Origin: Bog-257 sp963834135
GTDB taxonomy: Bacteria; Acidobacteriota; Terriglobia; Terriglobales; Acidobacteriaceae
Length of the DNA: 64,000 nt
Direction of reading: 5' to 3'
Assembly: GCA_963834135.1 (NCBI GenBank)
Contig: CAWIAN010000005.1
Location: forward strand, 868,001 to 932,000
Shown: in pieces, positions 51,474-60,175 of the stretch
How positions within the stretch are numbered: the stretch's first letter is position 1
How the letters are laid out: each line of letters begins with the position of its first letter
Made by a program: the position numbers and the translations under genes
The notes under the pieces: model-generated
What the model saw: only the letters and a program-made list of their open reading frames with translations
Databases searched by the model: none
Told to the model about the DNA's origin: nothing

Positions 51474-52940
51474 TTAAGGTTGCGCCTCCACCAGTGCCTG
51501 GAGCTTCGACGACATCGCTTTGATCAGCAGCGCATTCATCGGCCTGGTTTGCTCCGCCAGCGCATCGATCTCCTTGGAGAGTTGGCCGGCAAGTTGGGTG
51601 AGCGCGTCGCGGTCGCCTTTCTTGACGAGGATTTGCGCGATCAGTTCTCGCACGCGAGGCTCGGCAGGGCGATAGGCTCCCACCATCTTCTGAATTTCGT
51701 CGTAGTCGACGAACTTCATCCAGACCGCGGGCTGATCGAGCCGGGCATTCTGCGAGTTGGTCCGCATCAGTTCTAGTTCGCGCAGTAATTTCGCCGCGCG
51801 TTCGGGAATATGATCTACCGCGGTCAGGGCGATACTCTCACCGGAGAATTCACTGGTCGGCTCCAGGAACATGAAGCGATAACGGCAGATGAGTTCCAGC
51901 CCTTTCAGCAGCAGGGTCGTGCCTTCGTCGCCATACTCGTTTTGCCGCAGAGTCTGCACAAAGTACAAATTGAACTCGCGAATGTCGTTGTAGTAGCTGG
52001 TGACCGTGGTCAAAACCACGCGGTAGGTCTCCAGGCCGTTGCTGGAGATGATGATCTGACTGTTGTCGACATTAAACGACTCGGCCAGCGATGACGTGAT
52101 CACGCTGCTGATGGCCTGCTTCCAGGAATGCTTAAGCGAGTCGGGAACCTGTTGCAGGAAGTTGCTCCACGACATGGAGCTGCCGGAAATCCCGAAGATG
52201 CTCAGCATGGGATTGTCGGCGCCTTGCGGGATCAGCATGGCATCGGCAGGCAAGCCCTCGCTCTCGCGCAGTGCAGCGCCGGTGGTCCGGATAGTGATCT
52301 GCTTTTGCGGCTTGAGCACCGCGTCTACCGTGGTTTTCAGGTGGCCGAAGATCGCCAACCGGATCTTCTGTACGCAAAGAATGGCGTCCTGCTCGGCGCG
52401 TAGCGGTACCTTGGGATAGTGAGCTTCTTCCCGGATGTCCTGGACCAGCTCCTGAAGGCGGCGGATCCAGGCGCAGGCCGGATCGTCCCGCTCAACCGTG
52501 TTCTGAGCATTGAACTCTTCCACCGTCAGGTGCAACATTTCGCGAGGTACGTTCAGGCTGATGCCCTGCAAGTCCGCGGCGGGCGCCGGAAGCTGCTCGA
52601 GAAACAGCGGCACAATCTTCCGCTCGGGATGACTCCTCATTCCGCGCTCGAAATAGCCGACCTCCCAGCCGGTATAGCTGTGGCTATGTTTATCGACGCC
52701 GGTGTAGACGATCACCAGCTCGTTGGTCTTTTCCAGCTTGGCCTCGAGCTCTTTCTTGAAGACGTCGCCGGCCTGCAAGAACCATTTATCCATGCTGACT
52801 TCGGCGAAGCCGTCGCCCAGCGCCTCGCGCAAGCCTTTCGCGATGGCGAGAGCAATACCGACATCTTCGGAGGCGTAACTGATGAACAGACGCAATACGG
52901 GAGGCTCAGCCTGGGGCTGGGGTTTGGCCTGAGAACTCAT
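51474..52940 (-). CDS. TIR-domain protein with large uncharacterised C-terminal region
   Basis: A 488-aa soluble protein starting at ATG 52940 (GAGG 8 nt upstream). Residues 15-150 are a TIR-like domain: LRLFISYASEDVGIALAIAK, ELVIVYTGVDKHSHSYTGWE with the candidate catalytic Glu, and the following VGYFERGM. Residues 165-230 are helical, and 240-410 form an alpha/beta region (KQITIRTTGAALRESEGLPA, SIFGISGSSMSWSNFLQQVP, NSQIIISSNGLETYRVVLTT) unlike any domain I know; the last 80 residues are helical. The TIR domain could cleave NAD when the C-terminal part senses a trigger. It is divergent from the cupin gene with 146 bp between starts and no TIR partner gene is visible. Confidence 0.82.
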   Translation of the reverse strand: MSSQAKPQPQAEPPVLRLFISYASEDVGIALAIAKGLREALGDGFAEVSMDKWFLQAGDVFKKELEAKLEKTNELVIVYTGVDKHSHSYTGWEVGYFERGMRSHPERKIVPLFLEQLPAPAADLQGISLNVPREMLHLTVEEFNAQNTVERDDPACAWIRRLQELVQDIREEAHYPKVPLRAEQDAILCVQKIRLAIFGHLKTTVDAVLKPQKQITIRTTGAALRESEGLPADAMLIPQGADNPMLSIFGISGSSMSWSNFLQQVPDSLKHSWKQAISSVITSSLAESFNVDNSQIIISSNGLETYRVVLTTVTSYYNDIREFNLYFVQTLRQNEYGDEGTTLLLKGLELICRYRFMFLEPTSEFSGESIALTAVDHIPERAAKLLRELELMRTNSQNARLDQPAVWMKFVDYDEIQKMVGAYRPAEPRVRELIAQILVKKGDRDALTQLAGQLSKEIDALAEQTRPMNALLIKAMSSKLQALVEAQP

Positions 52941-53074
52941 TGGGGATCCTCGATTTCCGGGAGCGGCAGGAGTGTTGCGCCAAACTGTACCACAGTTTTG
53001 AGCCGCTTCAGCAGGCATTTGCTGTGGTTTTCATTGCGTTCGCAAATCGTCACATCGGAGCGCCGGAGCCCTCA

Positions 53075-53089
53075 TATAATTCCGGAATG
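53075..53089 (+). promoter_or_regulatory. TATAAT 6 nt before the cupin start codon
   Basis: A consensus TATAAT at 53075-53080 lies 6 nt ahead of ATG 53087, which puts transcription start at the ATG. No good -35 box is evident and no Shine-Dalgarno fits, so a leaderless transcript is proposed. Confidence 0.45.
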
Positions 53090-53452
53090 CCAACTCTGAT
53101 CGCCCAACCCACCCGCATTACGGCTGCCGGTAACAAGCCGAAGCTCATCGACGAATACATTGGCCGGGTGAATTCGCAGGATTCGGCCGTTAGCGTCGCT
53201 CACATGCGCAGCCCGCAGGGCTGGGTCGAGCCCGGCCAGAAGCCGGAGTTCGACGAGTTCACCGTCGTGCTGCGAGGCTTGCTGCGCGTGAAGTCCGACA
53301 GCGGCGAGCTGGATGTGGCCGCTGGTCAAGCCGTCATCGCGCACGCTGGCGAGTGGGTACAGTATTCCACTCCCAACGCAGAAGGCGCGGAGTACATCGC
53401 TGTCTGCCTGCCTGCGTTTTCGATGGACACGGTGCACCGCGATGAGCAGTGA
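53087..53452 (+). CDS. cupin-domain protein
   Basis: A small single-domain cupin, 121 aa from ATG 53087. The two cupin motifs are recognisable: WVEPGQKPEFDEFTVVLRGL, where the usual H-x-H is replaced around E-F-D-E, and VAAGQAVIAHAGEWVQYSTP. The incomplete first metal motif leaves metal binding uncertain. The longer frame from 52940 overlaps the divergent TIR gene start and is ignored. Its stop overlaps the start of the membrane protein gene by 11 nt, so the two are translationally coupled. Function, possibly binding or isomerising a small metabolite, is unknown. Confidence 0.85.
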   Translation: MPTLIAQPTRITAAGNKPKLIDEYIGRVNSQDSAVSVAHMRSPQGWVEPGQKPEFDEFTVVLRGLLRVKSDSGELDVAAGQAVIAHAGEWVQYSTPNAEGAEYIAVCLPAFSMDTVHRDEQ

Positions 53453-53823
53453 AAAGCCGGTCAGCTTTGCGCGCTGGGTCTTTCTGCTTGCCGGCATCGT
53501 CGGCCTGCTGGAAGTCACGCCGCTGTTCTTCATGGAGAAGATGATCGGCATCAGGCAGCCGCCGCCGATAACGCATCCCGAGTTCTACTATGGATTCGTT
53601 GTCATCGTGCTGGTATGGCAGATCGCCTTCCTGATCATTGCGCGCGATCCGGTACGCTATGTGCCGCTCATGCCCGCCCTGTTCCTGGAGAAGTTGTTGT
53701 ACCCCATTGTGGTATTCACGCTCTACTGCCCAGGGCCGCGTCAGCGCGCAATCCTTCCCTGGGCCAATCATCGATCTGGTTTGGCTGGCGCTGTTCCTCG
53801 TGGTCTGGACGAAATTGAAGTAG
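53442..53823 (+). CDS. small membrane protein, frameshifted near 53730
   Basis: ATG 53442 overlaps the cupin stop. The product has helices at about 9-28 (FARWVFLLAGIVGLLEVTPL), 48-66 (YYGFVVIVLVWQIAFLII) and 75-95 (LMPALFLEKLLYPIVVFTLY). The open frame then runs on to 53891 as unlikely soluble sequence, while the neighbouring frame from 53731 reads QGRVSAQSFPGPIIDLVWLA, LFLVVWTKLK and stops at 53823, giving the missing fourth helix. One extra C in the CCC at 53729-53731 explains the break. It may be a sequencing indel. The intact protein would be about 127 aa; no function is known. Confidence 0.6.
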
Positions 53824-53887
53824 CAGTTTTCGACAGCCAGTTTGGAACCTTCGCGCGATCCGTCCATCTGATCGAAAAGGAGGCAGG

Positions 53888-54772
53888 ATGAAGCACGCTA
53901 TATTGGGAGCGGGCGCGATCGGCGGACTGATGGGGACGACGCTGGCGGCGTTGGGGGAAAGTGTCACCTTGATTGTCCGGGCCGAAAAGCTTGCCACCTA
54001 CCCGGAGCAGTTGACGCTGGAGCAGCCGAACGTCACGGTGACGGCGTCGGCCGCGCACACCTCGCGGCTCACCGAGGCGGTTGACGTTCTCTGGATTGCG
54101 ACCAAGACCTACCAACTGGAAGAGGCGTTGCAGTCCATCGCGAGCACGCCCGGCCACGTGATTCCTTTGCTGAACGGCACGGAGCATGTTCCGCTGCTGC
54201 GTGACAGGTTCGGCCACGATCGCGTTATCCCGGCGACCATTGCGGTGGGCGCGGACCGGATTGCTGACGGACATTTCCGGGAGAGCTCGCAGGTGCGGCT
54301 GAGCGTAGCTGCCTCGGGAAAGGCTTTGCTGGAAGGCGTTCTGAATGGACTGCATGAGCGCTTTGGATTCAACTGCCGCTTCGTGGAAGACGAGCCAACC
54401 CTGCTCTGGACCAAGCTCAGCTTCCTGGCGCCGTTTGCGCTGGTGACCTCGGCTTCAGGGATGGACAAAGGCGGAGTGCTGGCCGATGCGGCCTGGCGAG
54501 ACGACTTTCAGGCGGCGATTGCGGAGACCATGGCGGTGGCGCGGGCGGAAGGAGCCGAAGTGCCGGATGGGCAGGTCGACCACGTTTTCGCTGGATGGCC
54601 GGACACGATGCGCAGTTCGATGGCAAAGGATTTGGCCGGGGGACGTCCGATCGAGCTGGAAGGAATTGCCGGGCCGATCCTGCGCGGAGGAGAGAAACGC
54701 GGGATCGCGGTGCCGGTCACGAAGAAGCTGGTGGAGATGATTCGCGCTCAAATCCGTGCGCGGGAAAGTTGA
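53888..54772 (+). CDS. panE: 2-dehydropantoate 2-reductase family protein
   Basis: NADPH-dependent ketopantoate reductase family, 294 aa; the classical enzyme makes pantoate for coenzyme A synthesis. The N-terminal Rossmann motif is MKHAILGAGAIGGLMGTTLA, followed by DVLWIATKTYQLEEAL and PLLNGTEHVPLLRDRF where the family has N-G-x-x. The C-terminal ApbA_C domain includes the catalytic-lysine region LLWTKLSFLAPFALVTSASG and EGIAGPILRGGEKRGIAVPV. AGGAGG precedes ATG 53888 by 5 nt. Because several paralogues exist in many genomes, the substrate could be another 2-oxo acid. It ends the rightward run beginning with the cupin gene. Confidence 0.88.
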   Translation: MKHAILGAGAIGGLMGTTLAALGESVTLIVRAEKLATYPEQLTLEQPNVTVTASAAHTSRLTEAVDVLWIATKTYQLEEALQSIASTPGHVIPLLNGTEHVPLLRDRFGHDRVIPATIAVGADRIADGHFRESSQVRLSVAASGKALLEGVLNGLHERFGFNCRFVEDEPTLLWTKLSFLAPFALVTSASGMDKGGVLADAAWRDDFQAAIAETMAVARAEGAEVPDGQVDHVFAGWPDTMRSSMAKDLAGGRPIELEGIAGPILRGGEKRGIAVPVTKKLVEMIRAQIRARES

Positions 54773-54880
54773 TCGAAGCGGGGAAGTGAGAGAGTTCGTA
54801 GAAACGGAAGCGCCGCCGAGAAACTACCTCTGCCGTCGGCTGAACAAAGTGCCGCAAAACCTCGGCGACGGGCTGTTCTA

Positions 54881-55045
54881 GTAGAGCGGATCTTCAGGTC
54901 CGCGTCGAAGCTGTTTATTTTGGTTTTCCAGAGCCGACTTCAGCCGGCGGCATAATTCTTCCGAGGCTCTTTTCAGCAGTCCGTGAAGCTGAGTTAGATC
55001 AAAAAAGAGCGCCTGGACGCTGGCCTGAAGGCCAGCTCTACCAGA
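54881..55045. repeat. intergenic palindromic repeats (GGCCTGAAGGCC family)
   Basis: GCTGGCCTGAAGGCCAGC at 55019-55036 is a perfect palindrome of the family also found at 26280 and 60825, and TAGAGCGGATCTTCAGGTCCGC at 54883 is a related half-site. The 283-bp gap between the panE and serS stops holds no gene. Confidence 0.6.
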
Positions 55046-55055
55046 CACCTCCGCG

Positions 55056-56348
55056 TCAAAACTTCTTCGGCGTAATCCGCTCAGCCCCAACATACGGCCG
55101 CAGGACTTCCGGTACCAGCACGCTGCCGTCGGCCTGCTGATAGTTCTCAACAATCGCAACCCACGTGCGTCCGATCGCCAGCCCGCTGCCGTTCAGGGTG
55201 TGTACCAGCTCGGTCTTCTTGCCGCCCTCGGGCCGATAGCGAATGTTTGCGCGCCGCGCCTGATAGTCCAGGAAGTTCGAGCAGGAGGAAATCTCGCGAT
55301 ACAACTGCTGTCCCGGCAGCCAGACTTCAATGTCATACGTCTTGGCCGCCGACCACCCCATGTCGCCGGTCGACAGCACCATCACCCGATAGGGCAAACC
55401 GAGCCTCTGCAAAACCTCCTCGGCATTGCGCGTGAGCTTTTCATGTTCTTCCCGTGACTGCTCCGGCTTGGTGAACTTCACCAGCTCAACCTTCTGGAAC
55501 TGGTGTTGCCGGATGATGCCGCGCACATCTTTGCCGTACGATCCTGCCTCGCTGCGGAAGCACGGCGTGTAGGCCGTCAGCGAAATCGGCAGGCGCGCAC
55601 CATCGAGCGTCTCGTCGCGATAGAGATTCGTCACTGGTACTTCAGCGGTTGGAATCAGGTAAAGATTCTTCTCTCCGTGCGGCACCTTGAACAAGTCAGC
55701 TTCAAACTTCGGCAGCTGCCCGGTACCGTACATTGAGTCGGCGTTGACCAGGAACGGCGGTAGGACTTCAGTGTAACCGTGCTCGCGCGTATGCAGGTCG
55801 AGCATGAAGTTCATCAGCGCCCGCTCCAGCCTTGCACCCAGGTCCCAGTAGACGGCGAAGCGCGCTCCCGTCAGCTTGGCCGCGCGTTCCAGATCGAGTA
55901 CGCCAAGCTCCTCGCCCAGCTCCCAATGCGGCTTGGGCGTGAAGTCAAACTGCGGCGGCGCACCCCAGCTGCGAACTTCGACGTTGTCGGCCTCGCTCTT
56001 GCCGACCGGCACGCTGTCGTCAGGCAGGTTAGGAATGCCAACCAGAATGTTGCGCAGGCGAGCGTCGGCCTCTTCGGCGGCCTTCTCGGTCTCGCTGATC
56101 TTCTCGCGCAGTTCTTTGGTCTGATTAATCTGCGCGGTGGCATCCTGCTTGTTCTTCTTGAGCTGAGCGATTTCCTCTGTCGCTTTATTGCGCTGCGCCT
56201 TGAGCGTTTCGGATTCAGTAATGGCGGAGCGCCGCTGCTGATCGACGGCGTGAAAGTCGCCGAGGACGACCTCGGGATTCATGCCGCGTTGACGGAGTTT
56301 TTCTTCAACCAGGGGGAGATGATCGCGAACAAAAGCCAGATCGAGCAT
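55056..56348 (-). CDS. serS: serine--tRNA ligase
   Basis: Class II aminoacyl-tRNA synthetase charging tRNA-Ser (and tRNA-Sec if present), 430 aa. The N-terminal long coiled coil (about 30-110, SETLKAQRNKATEEIAQLKK) clasps the tRNA variable arm. Motif 2 is PCFRSEAGSYGKDVRGIIRQ, motif 3 is LNGSGLAIGRTWVAIVENY, and the TAEVPVTNLYRDE serine-binding loop precedes them. Start ATG 56348 gives the family N-terminus MLDLAFVRDHLPLVEEKLRQ. No T-box or other leader element was recognised upstream, where the amidotransferase gene ends 53 bp away. Probably co-transcribed with the upstream minus-strand genes. Confidence 0.96.
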   Translation of the reverse strand: MLDLAFVRDHLPLVEEKLRQRGMNPEVVLGDFHAVDQQRRSAITESETLKAQRNKATEEIAQLKKNKQDATAQINQTKELREKISETEKAAEEADARLRNILVGIPNLPDDSVPVGKSEADNVEVRSWGAPPQFDFTPKPHWELGEELGVLDLERAAKLTGARFAVYWDLGARLERALMNFMLDLHTREHGYTEVLPPFLVNADSMYGTGQLPKFEADLFKVPHGEKNLYLIPTAEVPVTNLYRDETLDGARLPISLTAYTPCFRSEAGSYGKDVRGIIRQHQFQKVELVKFTKPEQSREEHEKLTRNAEEVLQRLGLPYRVMVLSTGDMGWSAAKTYDIEVWLPGQQLYREISSCSNFLDYQARRANIRYRPEGGKKTELVHTLNGSGLAIGRTWVAIVENYQQADGSVLVPEVLRPYVGAERITPKKF

Positions 56349-56401
56349 AAGAGATCAGGGTAATTGAAGTGACGACGCAGCACAAAGAGTGGTTCACCGT
56401 C

Positions 56402-57175
56402 CTACCGCACCGACTCAAAGTCCTGCTGCTTCCTTCCCAGTTGCTCATGCCAGCGTACGGCGGCGCGGATGAAGGCTTGGAAGATCGCTCTCGCCGCCGG
56501 GTCTCGCTCGTAGGTGCGCTCCGGATGCCACTGCACACCCAGCACAAAGTGATCGGGCGAAGTGCCCTCCACTGCCTCTTTCACACCGTCCTCAGGAGAC
56601 CACGCCACCAGTCGCAGGCCATCGCCCACCGTTTGCGCCGCCTGACGGTGACTGGAATTCACCGGAAGCAGTTCGTCGTTCTCCGGCAGAGCGCCCGCGT
56701 CGCGAAGAATTCCCGCCAGCTTCGACTCCGGATCGATCCGCACGCGATGCGCCTGCGTCACCTTGCTTCCGGCGGAATGTTTCACGCCTTTGGGCAACAC
56801 CTGGTCCAGCGTGCCGGTGCGCCAGACATTGAGCGACTGCAAACCATAGCAAATGCCGAAGACCGGCTTGCGCATGTTGTAGGCGTCTTGGAGGAGCAAT
56901 TCGTCGATGTTATCGCGGACCGGGTCGGCCGACGCAGTGTCGGGATGCCGCGCCGCTCCATACTTCTCTGGATCGATATCGGCGGGACTGCCCGGCAACA
57001 ACACACCGTCGCAAGACTTCACCGCCTGCGCAATTTCAGCCGAGGTGGCGCCTGCCGCGATGATCACGGGCTCGCCTCCGGCATTGCGAACGGCTCGCTC
57101 GTATTGCGGCAAGGCGACCGTCACGTACAGAGGCCGCTTGGAATTTGGTACCGGAATGGCGATGCGTGGCTTCAT
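56402..57175 (-). CDS. class I glutamine amidotransferase-like gamma-glutamyl hydrolase (PuuD family)
   Basis: A 257-aa peptidase C26 enzyme that hydrolyses gamma-glutamyl compounds such as gamma-glutamyl-GABA. The nucleophile Cys is in PVFGICYGLQSLNV and the His-Glu pair in VLGVQWHPERTYE, completing the class I triad; DGVLLPGSPADIDPEKYG is the family oxyanion-side motif. The N-terminal KPRIAIPVPN is also typical. Gamma-glutamyl-putrescine pathway genes (puuA, puuB) are absent around it, so the substrate is uncertain. It starts 18 nt after the plsC-like gene on the same strand, suggesting an operon with plsC and serS. Confidence 0.9.
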   Translation of the reverse strand: MKPRIAIPVPNSKRPLYVTVALPQYERAVRNAGGEPVIIAAGATSAEIAQAVKSCDGVLLPGSPADIDPEKYGAARHPDTASADPVRDNIDELLLQDAYNMRKPVFGICYGLQSLNVWRTGTLDQVLPKGVKHSAGSKVTQAHRVRIDPESKLAGILRDAGALPENDELLPVNSSHRQAAQTVGDGLRLVAWSPEDGVKEAVEGTSPDHFVLGVQWHPERTYERDPAARAIFQAFIRAAVRWHEQLGRKQQDFESVR

Positions 57176-57192
57176 GATTTCGTTTAGGAAGT

Positions 57193-58020
57193 TTATCGGT
57201 TTACCAGCGGCTTGGGTTCGCCTTCGCCAAAGTTCGCCTGGTTGACGCGCTCCGCGTGGCCTTCGTACAGCTTTGCGATCGCCTCCCGCACCTGGGCCGA
57301 CAGCTTCTCCATATCGCGCGGACGCAACCCGGCGGTGGGAATCGGCTCACCGATCGCCAACGCAACCTCGCCCGGCAGCATGTGAAAGCTGTTGATCGGC
57401 AGCAGTTCGTACGTTCCCACGATCGCCATCGGCACGACCGGAACCTGTGCGCGGATCGCTACGAAAAATGCTCCCCCCATGAAGGGTTTCAGTTCGCCGG
57501 TCGCCGAACGTCCGCCTTCAGGGAAGACCATCAGCGGCACGCCGTTGCGCAGTCCTTCGCCGGCACGGTTCAGGCTGCGCAGGGAAGCATGGGCGTCGCC
57601 TGTCACAATGGGAATTTGCCCCGAGCGTTTCAGGTACCAGCCGAGAAACGGATAGCGAAATAGTTCCTGCTTCGCCATGATGTGAAATCGCCCCGGCAAG
57701 CTCGAATAGAGCACGGGGATATCGAGCGCAGAAAGATGATTGGCGGCGTACACCGCATGCTGGACGCCGTGCAGGTTCTCCTGACCCACGAGTCGCACGC
57801 GAACGCCAACGGTCTTCAGGATAATGGTGGCCCAGGTCCTCGCGAACCAATGCTGCGCTCGTTCCGTTCCGTTGAACAGGGACACAATGAGCGCGCCGGT
57901 ACCAAAAATCCCGGTGTACAGATAAACGATGGGCACAACAAAGCAGTACGAGCGCAAGCGGCTCGCCAGGGAGCTGCGTTGTGGAAGCTTCTTCGCGAGT
58001 TGTTGATCCATCGCAGGCAT
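57193..58020 (-). CDS. plsC: 1-acyl-sn-glycerol-3-phosphate acyltransferase
   Basis: Membrane-bound acyltransferase of 275 aa that makes phosphatidic acid from lysophosphatidic acid. The catalytic NHxxxxD motif is YAANHLSALDIPVLYS, the glycerol-phosphate-binding motif is LMVFPEGGRSATGELKPF, and VPVVPMAIVGTYELLP follows as block IV. One or two helices near residues 25-50 (YCFVVPIVYLYTGIFGTGAL) anchor it. ATG 58020 is used and ATG 58011 is an alternative; neither has a strong Shine-Dalgarno. It precedes the amidotransferase gene by 17 nt, and an inverted repeat separates it from folC. Confidence 0.93.
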   Translation of the reverse strand: MPAMDQQLAKKLPQRSSLASRLRSYCFVVPIVYLYTGIFGTGALIVSLFNGTERAQHWFARTWATIILKTVGVRVRLVGQENLHGVQHAVYAANHLSALDIPVLYSSLPGRFHIMAKQELFRYPFLGWYLKRSGQIPIVTGDAHASLRSLNRAGEGLRNGVPLMVFPEGGRSATGELKPFMGGAFFVAIRAQVPVVPMAIVGTYELLPINSFHMLPGEVALAIGEPIPTAGLRPRDMEKLSAQVREAIAKLYEGHAERVNQANFGEGEPKPLVNR

Positions 58021-58034
58021 TGGGAAAGCAGTTC

Positions 58035-58086
58035 ACCACAGAGGCACGGAGGGTTTTAAGTCTCTGTGTCTCCGTGTCTCTGTGGT
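58035..58086. repeat. 52-bp inverted repeat between plsC and folC
   Basis: ACCACAGAGGCACGGAG (58035-58051) and CTCCGTGTCTCTGTGGT (58070-58086) form a 17-bp stem with one mismatch and an 18-nt loop. It resembles dispersed palindromes seen in other bacterial genomes and lacks a T-run, so it is not an obvious terminator. Confidence 0.65.
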
Positions 58087-58092
58087 AATCGC

Positions 58093-59451
58093 TCAAGCAT
58101 GAATCCCCATCTCCCTCATCACGTCGCCCACCAGGAAAATCGATCCTGTCACGACCACCACTCCATCTGGCTTGGTCAGCTGATGCGCCTTCGCCAGCGC
58201 CGCGGTCACGTTGTCTTCCGTGTGCAGCTCCGTACCGCTACGAGACGCAGCCTGCACCAGTTCAGCCGTCGTGGCGGCTCGCGGATTGTCGACGTGCGTC
58301 AGCACCACCTGCTCGGCGATGGGAAACAGCACCTCGGTGACTTCCTGGATCGCCTTGTCGCGCATCGCCGCGAAAACCAGCGTCAACGCGCGATCGGGAA
58401 AGTTTTCCGACAACGCTGACCGCAATGCCCATGCTCCCGCGGGATTGTGCGCCACATCCAAAACCATCTCATGATGATGCGTCGCCTTCGACGCAGGCAA
58501 CAACTGAAAGCGTCCCGGCCAGTTCGTGTCGCGGACACCTCGCTCAATTTGTTTCGGCGTTGCCTTGAAGCCGAACTGCGCCAACTGTTCCGCCGTTGCA
58601 ATCGCCAGCGCGATGTTGCGGAACTGATGCCGCCCCACCAGGGGCGAGTCCACCAGAATTTCTTCGCCCATCACAGTAAGTGGATAGCGGCTGCGGCCCG
58701 GCGCAGCGACAACATGCCCGGCGAGATACGCGGCCGCTCCCGGCGATACCGGAGGAACGTACGGTACCGCGCTGACGCCGATTCCGTCGTTATTGAGAAT
58801 CGCGTGGCCGATCACGTCGTTGGCTTCAGGATGCTGCGGCAAAGTCACGACCACGCCATTCTTCCGGATGATGCCGGCCTTCTCGCCAGCGATCTCGGTA
58901 ATGGTGTTGCCCAGATAATTCTGATGATCGAGCGAGATGTCGGCGATCACGGAGATCAGCGGGTCGACCACGTTGGTCGCGTCCAGGCGGCCGCCCATTC
59001 CCACTTCCAGCACGGCAATCTGGACGCCGACGCTGGCGAAGTATTCGAACGCCATCACCGTCAGCATCTCGAAGAAGCTGGGATGCCAGGGAAGTTTACC
59101 GGCGTGCAACAGTTGTTGTGCCGCCTGCTCGACGCGGTCATGGATCGCGCCAAACTCGGCATCGGAAATCTGCTCACCATTCACCCGAATGCGCTCGTTG
59201 ATGCGCACCAGGTGGGGAGAGCTATATAAAGCGGTCTTGTATCCGGCGGCGTGGAGGATCGACGACAGGGTCGCAGCGGTCGACCCTTTGCCATTCGTGC
59301 CGGCGATGAGCACGCTGGCAAAGCGCCGCTCAGGATGGTCGAGGGCCTCGAGCATTGAGCGCACGTATGCCAGGTCGAACTTGTGCGAGGGAGTCGACGC
59401 CAGCTCATGTCCGAGCGCGTAGAGCTGCTCAACTGTGTCTTGGTACGACAT
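58093..59451 (-). CDS. folC: bifunctional folylpolyglutamate synthase/dihydrofolate synthase
   Basis: Mur-ligase-family ATP-dependent enzyme adding glutamate to dihydropteroate and folates, 452 aa. The P-loop is VLIAGTNGKGSTAATLSSIL, followed by YSSPHLVRINERIRVNGEQI and VLEVGMGGRLDATNVV, the folate-binding and metal-site motifs, and SLDHQNYLGNTITEIAGEKA with the carbamylated-lysine region. The C-terminal ligase domain contains VLDVAHNPAGAWALRSAL. Length and domain order are normal. Start ATG 59451 gives the family N-terminus SYQDTVEQLYALGHE. Dihydrofolate synthase activity needs specific residues not checked here. It is first in a leftward run folC-plsC-amidotransferase-serS. Confidence 0.95.
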   Translation of the reverse strand: MSYQDTVEQLYALGHELASTPSHKFDLAYVRSMLEALDHPERRFASVLIAGTNGKGSTAATLSSILHAAGYKTALYSSPHLVRINERIRVNGEQISDAEFGAIHDRVEQAAQQLLHAGKLPWHPSFFEMLTVMAFEYFASVGVQIAVLEVGMGGRLDATNVVDPLISVIADISLDHQNYLGNTITEIAGEKAGIIRKNGVVVTLPQHPEANDVIGHAILNNDGIGVSAVPYVPPVSPGAAAYLAGHVVAAPGRSRYPLTVMGEEILVDSPLVGRHQFRNIALAIATAEQLAQFGFKATPKQIERGVRDTNWPGRFQLLPASKATHHHEMVLDVAHNPAGAWALRSALSENFPDRALTLVFAAMRDKAIQEVTEVLFPIAEQVVLTHVDNPRAATTAELVQAASRSGTELHTEDNVTAALAKAHQLTKPDGVVVVTGSIFLVGDVMREMGIHA

Positions 59452-59561
59452 GAAGGTGAATTCAGATTACAACAAGAGGCTGTGAGCCGTGAGCTATGAG
59501 TCGTGAGCAACCAGCGACGAACCTGACCGCATACAGCTACGGCGAAAAACGTTCCTGCCGG

Positions 59562-59647
59562 TGTCACCCTGAGCGAAGCGTCCGCGCCTTTGCTCCTCCG
59601 CCGCTGATTTTGCGGCGGGCGGACGCGCAGTCGAAGGACCCCTATCC
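59562..59647. repeat. 86-bp dispersed hairpin repeat, copy 2 (inverted)
   Basis: Runs from TGTCACCCTGAGCGAAGCG to AGTCGAAGGACCCCTATCC, the reverse complement of the ends of the 34713-34797 element. The middle differs but keeps hairpin form: CGTCCGCGC.../GGACGCGC and CCGCCGC/GCGGCGG. Located between folC and the small 109-aa gene. Confidence 0.7.
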
Positions 59648-59779
59648 AGCAATTGGCGCCACGCGCTTTGCCGTCGCTACACGATTCAGATCTTCAATGG
59701 GGCAGCTACCCAGCGCTGAAGCGCTGGGCTATCTTGTACTGCGCTTGCGTCGCGGGAGTCATTGTGGCCTGGGGCCGAG

Positions 59780-60109
59780 CTAGCTTTCATGCGTCTCGTC
59801 AGCACCGGGCACGTCGCAGGGCAATCTGTGGACGTAGATTCCCAGAGTCGACTCGGCGGTAAAATGCGCACTGCCGGCTCCCTTAGGATGAATATCCAGC
59901 TGGCATCCGTAATTGGAATCAATTTGAGCGAGGATTCGTTCCGCTGAAAACCGCAAAGCATTGGCGTCGCCCTCGATGAGAACGTAAGGCTGGGTTGGAA
60001 CCTCTTGCTCGGTTTCGTCAGCCTCGCGGCGATCTACGAGAAGCTCTTTCACCGTGATATTCGAGCCATGGGAAGCGTGCTCAGTAAGGATTTGGTTAAC
60101 TTGTTTCAT
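59780..60109 (-). CDS. small protein of unknown function
   Basis: A 109-aa soluble protein starting at ATG 60109, preceded by GGAGAG at 7 nt. It has an N-terminal helix (MKQVNQILTEHASHGSNITV), then PTQPYVLIEGDANALRFSAE and RILAQIDSNYGCQLDIHPKG, a strand-helix-strand arrangement. The tail carries STLGIYVHRLPCDVPGADET. No family is recognised; the strand/helix order suggests a small alpha/beta sandwich. It is isolated between repeats and the YqeY gene and could be regulated on its own. Confidence 0.65.
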   Translation of the reverse strand: MKQVNQILTEHASHGSNITVKELLVDRREADETEQEVPTQPYVLIEGDANALRFSAERILAQIDSNYGCQLDIHPKGAGSAHFTAESTLGIYVHRLPCDVPGADETHES

Positions 60110-60175
60110 CAGCAGGCTCTCCGTTATTAGTCGGAACTCTTTGCTGTCGGCGCACCGTTCATAAACTCACAATCC

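Noticed and set aside
54109..54468. Minus-strand frames inside panE
   Set aside because: They are shadows of a well-supported gene, without start signals.
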